Shown: positions 37,259-44,813 of the stretch, in pieces | Numbering within the stretch: the stretch's first letter is position 1 | Layout of the letters: each line of letters starts with the position of its first letter | Origin: Thermoplasmatota archaeon | Lineage (GTDB): Archaea; Thermoplasmatota; Thermoplasmata; UBA10834 | Length of the DNA: 64,000 nt | Assembly: GCA_018818785.1 (NCBI GenBank) | Contig: JAHIRF010000005.1 | Span: 339,513 to 403,512 of the forward strand | Reading direction: 5' to 3' | Made by a program: the position numbers and the translations under genes | Notes under the pieces: model-generated | Told to the model about the DNA's origin: nothing | Database searches by the model: none | What the model saw: only the letters and a program-made list of their open reading frames with translations

Positions 37259-38347
37259 TCACAGCGCATCCTTGACGATCCTAGCTATCTCCTTCGATGC
37301 CTTGCCCTCTCCGTAGAACCTCATCGGGTCGATGGCTTTGGGCTCCGAAGTCAAGAACCTCCTCACGGCACGGTCTACCTTTTTCGCGTCAAGTCCGGTT
37401 ATGATGTTCCAGGCAGTATCGACGGATTCTACCCATTCTGTGACATTCCTCAGAGTGACCGCGGGAGTGCCGAGAATGAACGCCTCCTTCTGCAATCCCC
37501 CGCTGTCCGTGAGCACTATCCGCGCATCCTTCGTCATCCGCAAGCTAGTGAGATAGCTCACGGGTTTGATCATGTGCACCCCCTCGACCTTCCGCAACTC
37601 TTCCGCGAGTCCCAAGTCCTCCAACCTCTTCTCGGTCCTCGGGTGGACGGGGAAGACGATATCGAGCCCATGCTTCTTGGGGAATCGTGATAGTATGTCG
37701 ACTACGGTCCTGAGGTTCTTCGGGTCGTCGACGTTCTCCGCCCTATGAGTCGTGACATATGCGAATCCCTTTTGACCAACATCGACTGGCAGCGGAGTCT
37801 TCGATATCCTGCCCTTCAACATCGCTATGTTGTCCGCCATGACATCCCCGGTCCTGAAGACCTTCTTCCTCGGGATGCCCTCTCTTATCAGATTATCGTA
37901 ACCCACCTTCGTGGGCGCGAACAGGAGATGGGACATGTGGTCCACGAGCACCCGGTTGATCTCCTCCGGCATGTACTCGAGCCAACTCCTCAGTCCAGCT
38001 TCCACGTGACCGACAGGTATGCCCTTCTTCACTGCCGCGAGCGCGCCCGCGAGCGCACTGTTCGTGTCCCCGGGGACGATGACGAGCTTCGCACCTTCGA
38101 GCGCCTCATCGAGTTTCACGAGCATGTTGCCCGTCTGCACCCCCTGCGAACCGCTGCCTATCCCGAGATGCGCATCCGGCTTCGGGAGTCCGAGCTCCTT
38201 GAAGAATATCTCGTCCATGTCGAAGTCGTAATGCTGTCCAGTATGTACGATGGAGTACTCGATGCGCTTCGCGTCGAACGCCTTCACGAGCGACGCGAGC
38301 TTTATCACCTGAGGTCTCGTCCCTACGACTATCCTGACTGGCTTCAG
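37259..38347 (-). CDS. wecB: UDP-N-acetylglucosamine 2-epimerase, copy 1
   Basis: 362 residues if started at CTG 38347. The conventional frame (GTG 38308) begins at residue 14 and would cut off the essential N-terminal strand 'KPVRIVVGTRPQVIKLASL' with the GTRP motif. CTG 38347 lies in frame, and GGAGG sits 7 bases before it, so a CTG start is the best reading. Motifs include 'YSIVHTGQHYDFDMDEIFF', 'VIVPGDTNSALAGALAA', 'IPVGHVEAGLRSW', 'MPEEINRVLVDHMSHLLFAPT', 'ATTHRAENVDD'-like 'VTTHRAENVDDPKNL' and 'VLTDSGGLQKEA'. It interconverts UDP-GlcNAc and UDP-ManNAc. It follows the epimerase gene (gap 25 bases) in one operon. Confidence 0.88.
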   Translation of the reverse strand: MKPVRIVVGTRPQVIKLASLVKAFDAKRIEYSIVHTGQHYDFDMDEIFFKELGLPKPDAHLGIGSGSQGVQTGNMLVKLDEALEGAKLVIVPGDTNSALAGALAAVKKGIPVGHVEAGLRSWLEYMPEEINRVLVDHMSHLLFAPTKVGYDNLIREGIPRKKVFRTGDVMADNIAMLKGRISKTPLPVDVGQKGFAYVTTHRAENVDDPKNLRTVVDILSRFPKKHGLDIVFPVHPRTEKRLEDLGLAEELRKVEGVHMIKPVSYLTSLRMTKDARIVLTDSGGLQKEAFILGTPAVTLRNVTEWVESVDTAWNIITGLDAKKVDRAVRRFLTSEPKAIDPMRFYGEGKASKEIARIVKDAL

Positions 38348-38372
38348 AGCACTTCCTCCTTGATATGTTCGG
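38348..38372 (-). promoter_or_regulatory. Ribosome site that decides the CTG start of wecB copy 1
   Basis: On the minus strand 'aaggaggaagtgct' directly precedes CTG 38347. No ATG, GTG or TTG in the wecB frame has a comparable site, and the only GTG nearby is out of frame. Confidence 0.5.
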
Positions 38373-39320
38373 CTAGCATACTTTCAGATATTCATCGACG
38401 ACGATCTTCGCGGCCTTGCGGATGGCATCCTCGCTGTTGTGCTTCGGCTTCCAGCCCAGCTCCGACATCTTCTTCGTGTCTAGCAGGAACTTGGGCACAT
38501 CCCCCTTCCAGCCGCTCTCGCCCCCGGTATAGTTGATCTTGACGCCCTTCAGCTTGGTCTCATCGACGAGCACTTTGACGATCTTCTTGACGGATATCTG
38601 GTCCTGGGAGCCCAGGTTGAAGTAGTTCACCTTGTCCTTCGAGTTCTTGAAACCGTAGACCATGCCGTCGACGCATTCGTTCACCAGCAGGTACGACTTC
38701 CTCTGGTTGCCGTCGCCCAGCACTTCCAGCTGGGTCGGGTCGCAATTGAGCTTCTGTACGAGGTCGAACAGTATGCCGTGCGTGCTCCTGTGTCCTATGA
38801 TGTTCGCGAACCTGTAGATGTATGCCCTGATGCCGTACAGCTCGGCATATGCGGACACCAGCGCCTCGCACGCGAGCTTGGACGCGCCGTAAAGCGAGAT
38901 GGGCATGAGTGGTCCGTAGTCCTCATGTGTCGGGACCTTCTTCGCCCTGCCGTATACTGTGGAGGTCGATGAGAACACGACGCTCTTCACATCCGCTCTT
39001 CGGGCGCATTCCAATACGTTGAATGTGGCGAACGTGTTCTGCTCGAGGTCGAGCATCGTGGATTCAGTGCCCTTGCGTATGTCTGGGTTTGCGGCCATGT
39101 GCCAGACTGTGTCGTGACCCTTCATGTTCTTGATCAGCTTCTCGATATCGAGCAGGTCCGCCTTGACGAACTTGAAACCTTTCCTGCCCTTGTGATGGCT
39201 TATGAACTCCTGCCTTCCGCTGCTGAGGTTGTCGTATACGGTCACCCTGTTCTTCGGCGCGAACCTGTCCACGACCGCGCTCCCTATGAACCCGGCTCCG
39301 CCCGTTATGAAGTAATCCAA
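38373..39320 (-). CDS. NAD-dependent nucleotide-sugar epimerase (GalE-like, extended SDR)
   Basis: 315 residues, TTG start preceded by GGGAGG 8-9 bases upstream. Glycine motif 'YFITGGAGFIGSAVVDRF' at the very start; 'VWHMAANPDIRKGTESTM', 'VVFSSTSTVYGRAKKVP' with catalytic Ser, and YxxxK in 'PISLYGASKLACEAL'. Ends with the substrate-binding part 'ELGWKPKHNSEDAI'. The family includes UDP-glucose 4-epimerases and UDP-GlcNAc or GDP-sugar epimerases; the exact substrate cannot be read. Upstream it faces the TnpB element (39411) that now lies between this gene and the divergent wecB copy 2. Confidence 0.85.
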   Translation of the reverse strand: MDYFITGGAGFIGSAVVDRFAPKNRVTVYDNLSSGRQEFISHHKGRKGFKFVKADLLDIEKLIKNMKGHDTVWHMAANPDIRKGTESTMLDLEQNTFATFNVLECARRADVKSVVFSSTSTVYGRAKKVPTHEDYGPLMPISLYGASKLACEALVSAYAELYGIRAYIYRFANIIGHRSTHGILFDLVQKLNCDPTQLEVLGDGNQRKSYLLVNECVDGMVYGFKNSKDKVNYFNLGSQDQISVKKIVKVLVDETKLKGVKINYTGGESGWKGDVPKFLLDTKKMSELGWKPKHNSEDAIRKAAKIVVDEYLKVC

Positions 39321-39410
39321 TCTATCATCCTCCCGTCTACTGACAGCCCATCTTCTGAGAACATACAGTCATCGAGGCTCTGGAGTAATAAATGTTGGGT
39401 GCGGGAGGTT

Positions 39411-39430
39411 CTGTATAGTTATCGGGTGGT
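39411..39430 (+). repeat. Left inverted end of the TnpB element
   Basis: Sequence 'ctgtatagttatcgggtggt'. It matches the complement of 40760-40778. Confidence 0.65.
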
Positions 39431-39500
39431 GTTGTTGATGGTGCCTTTTCCGATGCCGCAAGTATCTCATCGACAGCATGTGTAATGTGCAAGTAGTCAT

Positions 39501-40757
39501 GTGGGGGATATGCCCATAGCCAGATCCTCCCCCTTGATGCTCCACAGAGCGGTCGTGTTCCACATACATGGGGAACTCCCATTTGAGGCCAGGATGCTCA
39601 TGGAGGATTTCCGCCTGGCCGTCAACTCTGCTATCAGAGCCGGCTTGCATGCGAAGGTAACCTCCAGGAACGCCCTGACGAAGCTGGCGTACAAGGACTT
39701 CAGGATAGAGCACCCGAACATGTATGCTCAGCACCTGGTCTCCTCGTTCGAGGTCGCGGGTTCGGTGCTGAAGAACCTACGAAGGCGTTGGGGAAAGGGT
39801 CCGATTCATCGCATTCCATACGTGCGTCGACTGATGATGAAGGCGGAGAACCAGGCATACAAACTCGACCGGGAGAATGGTGTGGTCGACCTTCCGATAC
39901 GGGCTGGATGTCATGTGAAGCTGAGACTCGTCCTGAGCGATTACCATCGCATCTTTCTGAACGACAAATCCCTCTCCCTCGGTTCACTGACACTCCTACC
40001 TGACAGGGTCATAATAGCCTTCAGGAAGAGTGCACCTAGACCGTACACTCCAGAGACGGCCCTGTCGCTCGATACCAATGAAAGGAGCTTGGACGGCGTG
40101 TTCCTGAGCAAAGGGGGGAGTACGCCGGTTCAAGCAGCATTTCCTGATGTCGCCGTGATCCAGGCACGGCATCACAATCGGCGGAAGCGCCTTCAGAAGA
40201 CGAAAGCGCACGATCGACGGACATCGAGGCGGTTGTGCAACAAAGAGGGGAGGAGGGAACGCTGTCGAATCGAGTACCGTATGCACCAAGTGGCCAACGC
40301 AGTGCTCAGCTTCGCGGAGGAGCACAGGGCGGCGGTCGTGCTAGAGGACCTGAATGGTATGATTGGTCGGAAGCGCGGAAAGTCGTTCAACAGACGATTG
40401 AGTTCATGGCCTCGGAGGAAACTGCACAACATCATCGAGTACAAGGCGGCCTGGAATGGCGTGCCAGTCATCAAGGCCGACCCATACAACAGCAGCAGGA
40501 GGTGCCCGATATGTGGGAGGATAAAACATTCCCGAATGGGCGCCGAGTTCGATTGTGAGTGCGGTTGGCGTGCGGATAGGCATGTCAATGCCGGCATAAA
40601 CCTGTTGCAGACAGCCTTCCCGGAAGGGATGGCAGGGGGCTTACGGTTCAGCCCCGGCGCGTTCCAGCATGACGTTATGATGATCCTCTACGACCCAGAG
40701 ATGGGCGCACGGTCGGAGCCGAATGGAACGAGTCAATCGATGGGGCGGTCATTATGA
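39501..40757 (+). CDS. tnpB: RNA-guided nuclease TnpB (IS200/IS605 family accessory protein)
   Basis: 418 residues, GTG 39501 (ATG 39510 in frame). TnpB proteins are RNA-guided DNA nucleases (ancestors of Cas12) that use an omega RNA from the 3' end of the element. RuvC parts: Asp191 in 'ALSLDTNERSLDGV', Glu282 in 'AVVLEDLNGMIG', and a zinc finger with CPIC (about 340) and CEC (about 355). In the third RuvC motif the usual D-x-N-A is 'RADRHVNAGINLLQ', with His361 at the canonical Asp place and Asp359 two residues earlier. Cleavage activity is therefore uncertain. The C-terminus ends in 'ARSEPNGTS', common in archaeal TnpB of this group. No tnpA. Confidence 0.9.
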   Translation: MGDMPIARSSPLMLHRAVVFHIHGELPFEARMLMEDFRLAVNSAIRAGLHAKVTSRNALTKLAYKDFRIEHPNMYAQHLVSSFEVAGSVLKNLRRRWGKGPIHRIPYVRRLMMKAENQAYKLDRENGVVDLPIRAGCHVKLRLVLSDYHRIFLNDKSLSLGSLTLLPDRVIIAFRKSAPRPYTPETALSLDTNERSLDGVFLSKGGSTPVQAAFPDVAVIQARHHNRRKRLQKTKAHDRRTSRRLCNKEGRRERCRIEYRMHQVANAVLSFAEEHRAAVVLEDLNGMIGRKRGKSFNRRLSSWPRRKLHNIIEYKAAWNGVPVIKADPYNSSRRCPICGRIKHSRMGAEFDCECGWRADRHVNAGINLLQTAFPEGMAGGLRFSPGAFQHDVMMILYDPEMGARSEPNGTSQSMGRSL

Positions 40758-40759
40758 CC
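40747..40759. repeat. Short hairpin at the right end of the TnpB element
   Basis: 'ggtcattatgacc': arms ggtca and tgacc around a three-base loop. It overlaps the last codons of tnpB and lies in the region where an omega RNA and the recognised end would be. Confidence 0.5.
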
Positions 40760-40778
40760 ACCACCCGATAATTGACAG
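40760..40778 (+). repeat. Right inverted end of the TnpB element
   Basis: 'accacccgataattgacag', complementary to 39411-39430 with 12 consecutive matches. Confidence 0.65.
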
Positions 40779-40805
40779 AACCCACGCATCCTATACGCGG
40801 TCCGG

Positions 40806-41939
40806 ATGAGCCAATCACCAGATAGGATTATTTCCGTGGATGGGCATCGGCTTGTCATGACGGTATCCGTCGTCGTGGGCACCAGACCCGAGATAATCAA
40901 GATGGCTCCGGTCTACTTCGCGCTCAAGAAGGCGCGAATGAAGCCGAGACTGGTGCATTCAGGACAGCATTACGATTACCAGATGTCGCAGGTGTTCTTC
41001 GACGAGCTCGAGCTGCCGGAACCGGACTCGTTCCTCAGCATCGGCTCCGGAACGCCAGGGAAGCAGACCGGGGAAGCGATCATCAAGTTCGAACAGGAGT
41101 TCGTAGACCACGATGCCGATTGTGTCCTTGTCGAAGGAGATACCAACACGGTCCTTGCAGCCGCACTCGCTGCCATGAAGAACGGGATCAAGGTTGGCCA
41201 TGTGGAAGCCGGGCTCAGAAGCTACGACCTCAGAATGCCCGAGGAGCTCAACAGGCGGCTCACGGACCATGCATCCGACTACCTGTACGCGCCGACAAAG
41301 GACTCGGTAGACATCCTCAGGAATGAGCATGTCTGGGGCAAGGTGTATCGCACTGGTAACACGGTCATAGACGCCACGGTGATGTATCTCCCGAAGGCAC
41401 TCAAGAGATCCAAGGTGATGTCACAGGTCCCTGGGGACGGGTTCGCCCTCGCAACGCTGCACAGGGCGGAGAACGTCGACGACCCGAAGACCTTGAAGGG
41501 CCTGGTCGAGGTACTCAAGGGATCACCTCTCCCCGTCGTGCTCCCGCTGCATCCGAGGACCGATCTGCGACTCCAGGAGAGCGGTTTGAAGGGCGAGGTC
41601 GAGTCATCCGAGAACATCAAACTCCTCCCACCTGCTGGCTATTTCGACCTCTTGACCCTGATGAAACATGCTTCGTTCATATTGACTGATTCTGGCGGTA
41701 TTCAAGAGGAAGCATCTTCTCCTGTGTTGAAGAACCGGGTATTCGTGATGAGGCTCTCCACTGAACGTCCCGAGGCCGTGAGGGCGGGATACTGCACGAT
41801 GGTCGGGACGAATCCTCGCACGATCCTGCGCGTGCTGCGGGCGCACATGAAGGACCCGAAGACGAGGTTCGCCCCGTGTCCATATGGGAAGGGCGATGCC
41901 GCGGAGAGGATTGTCGGTTCCCTGAGACGCGACCTGTGA
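40806..41939 (+). CDS. wecB: UDP-N-acetylglucosamine 2-epimerase, copy 2
   Basis: 377 residues from ATG 40806; the family normally starts at the MTVSVVVGTRP strand, which begins at ATG 40857, so the first 17 residues may not be translated. Motifs: 'VVVGTRPEIIKMAPVY', 'VHSGQHYDYQMSQVFF', 'VLVEGDTNTVLAAALAA', 'KVGHVEAGLRSYD', 'MPEELNRRLTDHASDYLYAPT', 'ATLHRAENVDD', 'ILTDSGGIQEEASS'. It makes UDP-ManNAc from UDP-GlcNAc. The TnpB element ends 28 bases upstream, so the promoter region has been altered by the insertion. With the dehydrogenase at 50594 it can make UDP-ManNAcA. Differs clearly from copy 1 at 37259. Confidence 0.9.
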   Translation: MSQSPDRIISVDGHRLVMTVSVVVGTRPEIIKMAPVYFALKKARMKPRLVHSGQHYDYQMSQVFFDELELPEPDSFLSIGSGTPGKQTGEAIIKFEQEFVDHDADCVLVEGDTNTVLAAALAAMKNGIKVGHVEAGLRSYDLRMPEELNRRLTDHASDYLYAPTKDSVDILRNEHVWGKVYRTGNTVIDATVMYLPKALKRSKVMSQVPGDGFALATLHRAENVDDPKTLKGLVEVLKGSPLPVVLPLHPRTDLRLQESGLKGEVESSENIKLLPPAGYFDLLTLMKHASFILTDSGGIQEEASSPVLKNRVFVMRLSTERPEAVRAGYCTMVGTNPRTILRVLRAHMKDPKTRFAPCPYGKGDAAERIVGSLRRDL

Positions 41940-42004
41940 GCCCGGAACCAGGCAACCCTATTATAGCCCCTAAGTCTTGGGCAGATTGTCAAGGAGATGA
42001 GTGA

Positions 42005-42511
42005 TTGAGTGGCGGGCCGAAAAAATGGTTCATGCTCCAGATGTGGAGGTTCCAGCAGATATCGCAGATCGCGACCCTGGCGCTCCTAGCGCTCAACCTC
42101 GCGCTCCAGATATACAACTTCATGAACTGGCGCGGGTCCATATTCTCGTCTCCGTACACCGCGGTCCCATTCATAACACTGGTACTCGTCGCCTGCATCT
42201 GGGCCTTCGCGATCTTCTGGGACATGCGGATGAAGATGTGGCGTGAGCAGATGGCCGTCGTGATGGAGAGGAACCCGTACGCCAAGGAGCGGATGTATTC
42301 CAAGGAACTCGTCGTGTACTCCATGCTCTGGCTGCCGTTGCTGGAGAACCTTGGCGAGAAGGACCCCAAGTTAAAGGAGAGTGCTGACCATCTCAGGGCC
42401 TGGCTCAAGCAATCGTATGTGGACGACAAGTCATTGAAGGGCGAGGTCGACGACATACTGAAATACATGGGCGCCAAGGACGACGACATATTCGGCCTGC
42501 TCAAGAAGTGA
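42005..42511 (+). CDS. Two-helix membrane protein, hypothetical
   Basis: 168 residues, TTG start with AAGGAG 8-9 bases upstream. Two membrane helices lie at about residues 20-40 and 53-72; the remaining 90 residues are a soluble, charged, mostly helical domain ('MKMWREQMAVVMERNPYAKE' onward). It lies between wecB copy 2 and the Rmd-like gene on the same strand. No family recognised; an accessory role in the glycan region is possible from position only. Confidence 0.65.
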   Translation: MSGGPKKWFMLQMWRFQQISQIATLALLALNLALQIYNFMNWRGSIFSSPYTAVPFITLVLVACIWAFAIFWDMRMKMWREQMAVVMERNPYAKERMYSKELVVYSMLWLPLLENLGEKDPKLKESADHLRAWLKQSYVDDKSLKGEVDDILKYMGAKDDDIFGLLKK

Positions 42512-42600
42512 GCGCCGAACCCCGAAAGATTGACTAGGGTCATGTCTATACGAGTGCCAGGACTGTTCCCGGGGGAGCGCGTTCCGAGGAGGCAAGAGGC

Positions 42601-43554
42601 TTGAAGATATTAGTCACGGGCATCACGGGCTTTGCAGGGGCACATCTCGCAGCCCTTCTGAAACAACAGGGCGGGGCGGAGATCCACGGCACCAAGCACG
42701 CCTCCGCGAGGATGAGCCCCGTATTCGATTCGTCAGGCATCGTCATGCACGAGCTCGACATGACCGACATGGCTGGAGTGTCCGCCCTGGTCATATCGTT
42801 GCGGCCTGATATCATCTATCACATGGCCGCGTTCGTATCCGTCGCTCGCTCGTTCGAAGAGCCTGCGAGGACCTTCGAGACGAACGTTGTCGGCACCATT
42901 CATCTCCTTGAAGCGGTCAGAAAACACTGCCCGGAAATCAAAGTCGTCATCCCTGGTTCAGCCGAATCATACGGAAAGGTGGATCCTGAATCGATGCCTA
43001 TCAAAGAATCGCAACCGTTGAGGGCCAGGCACCCGTACGGCATGAGCAAGGCCTCGCAGGAGATGGTCGGGCTTTACTATCACGAGGCTTTCGGCCTCAA
43101 GACATATCTAACGCGTTCCTTTCACTATACTGGGCCTGGACAGCCGGCAGGTTTCGTGTGCTCCGATTTCGCGAAGCAGATATCGGAGATAGAGGCCGGG
43201 AAAAAGGAACCCGTGATATCCGTGGGTAACCTGAAGGCGAAGAGGGATTTCCTGGACATCAGGGACGTGGTACGATCGTACACCGCTATCGCGGACAAAG
43301 GTAGGCCAGGTGCGATATACAATGTGTGCAGAGGTGAATCCGTGGCTATATCTGACATCCTCGACATGCTCGTGGGATTGTCCTCGAAGGAGATATCCAT
43401 CAAGGTCGACCCTGCCAAGCTCAGACCGGTCGACGTCCCGGACTTCGTAGGCGACAACGCTCTTCTGAAGGGGGACACGGGATGGACGCCAGAGATCGAG
43501 CTGAGCCGTAGCCTCGGGGATGTGCTGTCTTTCTGGAGGGGGAACCCGGCATGA
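42601..43554 (+). CDS. GDP-4-keto-6-deoxy-D-mannose reductase-like (Rmd-type) extended SDR
   Basis: 317 residues, TTG start with GAGGAGG upstream. 'ILVTGITGFAGAHLAALL' glycine motif, 'DIIYHMAAFVSVARSFEEP', 'KVVIPGSAESYGKVD', 'HPYGMSKASQEMVGLYYHEA' (YxxxK), and the Rmd/GMD-typical '[20 protein letters not shown]'. This pattern is characteristic of Rmd (GDP-D-rhamnose forming) enzymes and their relatives that act on GDP-4-keto-6-deoxymannose. It overlaps the DegT gene by 4 bases, so the two should work on the same GDP-sugar. Substrate by similarity only. Confidence 0.8.
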   Translation: MKILVTGITGFAGAHLAALLKQQGGAEIHGTKHASARMSPVFDSSGIVMHELDMTDMAGVSALVISLRPDIIYHMAAFVSVARSFEEPARTFETNVVGTIHLLEAVRKHCPEIKVVIPGSAESYGKVDPESMPIKESQPLRARHPYGMSKASQEMVGLYYHEAFGLKTYLTRSFHYTGPGQPAGFVCSDFAKQISEIEAGKKEPVISVGNLKAKRDFLDIRDVVRSYTAIADKGRPGAIYNVCRGESVAISDILDMLVGLSSKEISIKVDPAKLRPVDVPDFVGDNALLKGDTGWTPEIELSRSLGDVLSFWRGNPA

Positions 43555-44786
43555 GCGCGAAGGGCCAGAAGTTCGTTCCCGTCGGGGACTTCAGACTCAT
43601 GGAGGACGAGAAGGCTGCGATCATGGAGGTACTCGATAAGGGGAGGATCTCCGAGTGGCAGAAGGTCGCGGAGTTCGAGCGAGTGTTCGCCAAGTACGTG
43701 GGCTCGAAGCATTGCATAACGACAAGCTCCGGTACCTCCGCATTGATCCTATCGCTCCTTGCACTCAGATACGACGGCAGGTGGCCGAGGTTCAAGCATG
43801 GCGGCAAGGTCATAACCTCTCCTGTATCGTACATCGCCACCAGCAATGCACTGTGCCTTTCGAACCTCGAGCCCGTGTACGTCGATATCGACCCCAGGAC
43901 ATTCAAGCTCGACATATCATCTCTTGAGCGTCTCCTCGAAGAGGAGGGTGGCGATACGTTCGCCGGGATGCTGCCCGTCCATCTGATGGGATATCCGAAT
44001 GATATGGACCGGATCACGAAGCTCGCGAACGAGTACGGACTCGCGATCGTGGAGGATTCCGCACAAGCGCACGGCTCGAGATACAACGGCCGCAGGACCG
44101 GCTCGATCGGGATCATGGGCACCTTCTCTTTCTTCATAGCGCACAACATCCAGGCTGGGGAGATGGGATGCGTCACAACGAGCGACGAGAAGCTCCTGAA
44201 GCTGATGAGGCAGTTGAAGGCGAACGGTCGCGTGTGCGACTGTCCCGTGTGCACCCGCTCTGCTGGGATTTGTCCACACCTGGGTCTCGCGGACGAAGGT
44301 GAGGACCTTGACCCTAGGTTCACGCACGAGTACATATCATACAATTTCAAGACTATGGAGTTCCAGGCAGCGCTGGGAGTATGCCAGATGAAGAAGGCCG
44401 ACTGGATTTTCCAGAGGCGGCTCGATAATGTGAAGTACCTCAACGACAAGCTGAAGAAGTTCTCACATGTGCTCGACCTTCCATTGTTCAGCGAGGATGT
44501 GGGCTATCTCGCATACCCACTCGTGCTCAAGGAAGGATGCGGCATATCGCGCCTGAATGCGCGGGAGGGTCTGAGGCAGAAGGGCGTGGAGAACAGGCCT
44601 TTGTACGGCTGCATCCCGACCCAGCAACCAGCGTACGCCGCCTTCAAGGAAAGGTACGAGGGCAGATTGCCGAACGCGGAACGGGTAGGCAGGGACGGGT
44701 TCTACATCGGCTGTCATCAATACCTCGAGAGGGACGACCTCGATCACGTTGTCGAAGCATTCGAGGAGGTCTTCGGCGGGCTCTGA
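43551..44786 (+). CDS. DegT/DnrJ/EryC1 family enzyme with His for Lys, probable sugar 3-dehydratase
   Basis: 411 residues, PLP-fold family of aminotransferases. In the place of the internal-aldimine lysine it has His198 in 'TFSFFIAHNIQAGEMGC' (aminotransferases have K here, for example the nearby PseC with 'SFHPVKHITTGEGG'). In ColD and the E1/RfbH enzymes this histidine makes C3 deoxygenation possible. A cluster of cysteines follows: Cys207, Cys229, Cys231, Cys234 and Cys241 ('RVCDCPVCTRSAGICPH'), which could bind a [2Fe-2S] centre as in E1, although the spacing differs from the described E1 pattern. It overlaps the Rmd-like gene by 4 bases and lies in the GDP-sugar block (gmd, fcl), so a 3,6-dideoxy hexose product is predicted. 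ColD (no Fe-S) is the alternative. Confidence 0.8.
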   Translation: MSAKGQKFVPVGDFRLMEDEKAAIMEVLDKGRISEWQKVAEFERVFAKYVGSKHCITTSSGTSALILSLLALRYDGRWPRFKHGGKVITSPVSYIATSNALCLSNLEPVYVDIDPRTFKLDISSLERLLEEEGGDTFAGMLPVHLMGYPNDMDRITKLANEYGLAIVEDSAQAHGSRYNGRRTGSIGIMGTFSFFIAHNIQAGEMGCVTTSDEKLLKLMRQLKANGRVCDCPVCTRSAGICPHLGLADEGEDLDPRFTHEYISYNFKTMEFQAALGVCQMKKADWIFQRRLDNVKYLNDKLKKFSHVLDLPLFSEDVGYLAYPLVLKEGCGISRLNAREGLRQKGVENRPLYGCIPTQQPAYAAFKERYEGRLPNAERVGRDGFYIGCHQYLERDDLDHVVEAFEEVFGGL

Positions 44787-44813
44787 TTCCAGCGTCACCG
44801 GGTGTGCTTATTC

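Larger units (their letters stand above)
39411..40778. mobile_element. TnpB-only insertion element (IS200/IS605-like) with inverted ends
   Basis: One tnpB gene, no tnpA. The left end 'ctgtatagttatcgggtggt' (39411-39430) and the right end (40760-40778, inverse 'ctgtcaattatcgggtggt') match at 12 consecutive bases 'ttatcgggtggt' with the flanking ctgt also shared. A short hairpin lies just inside the right end (40747-40759). The element sits in the short region between two divergent glycan genes, where a promoter is expected. IS605 elements normally lack true inverted ends, so these ends are noteworthy. Mobilisation would need TnpA from elsewhere. Confidence 0.75.
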
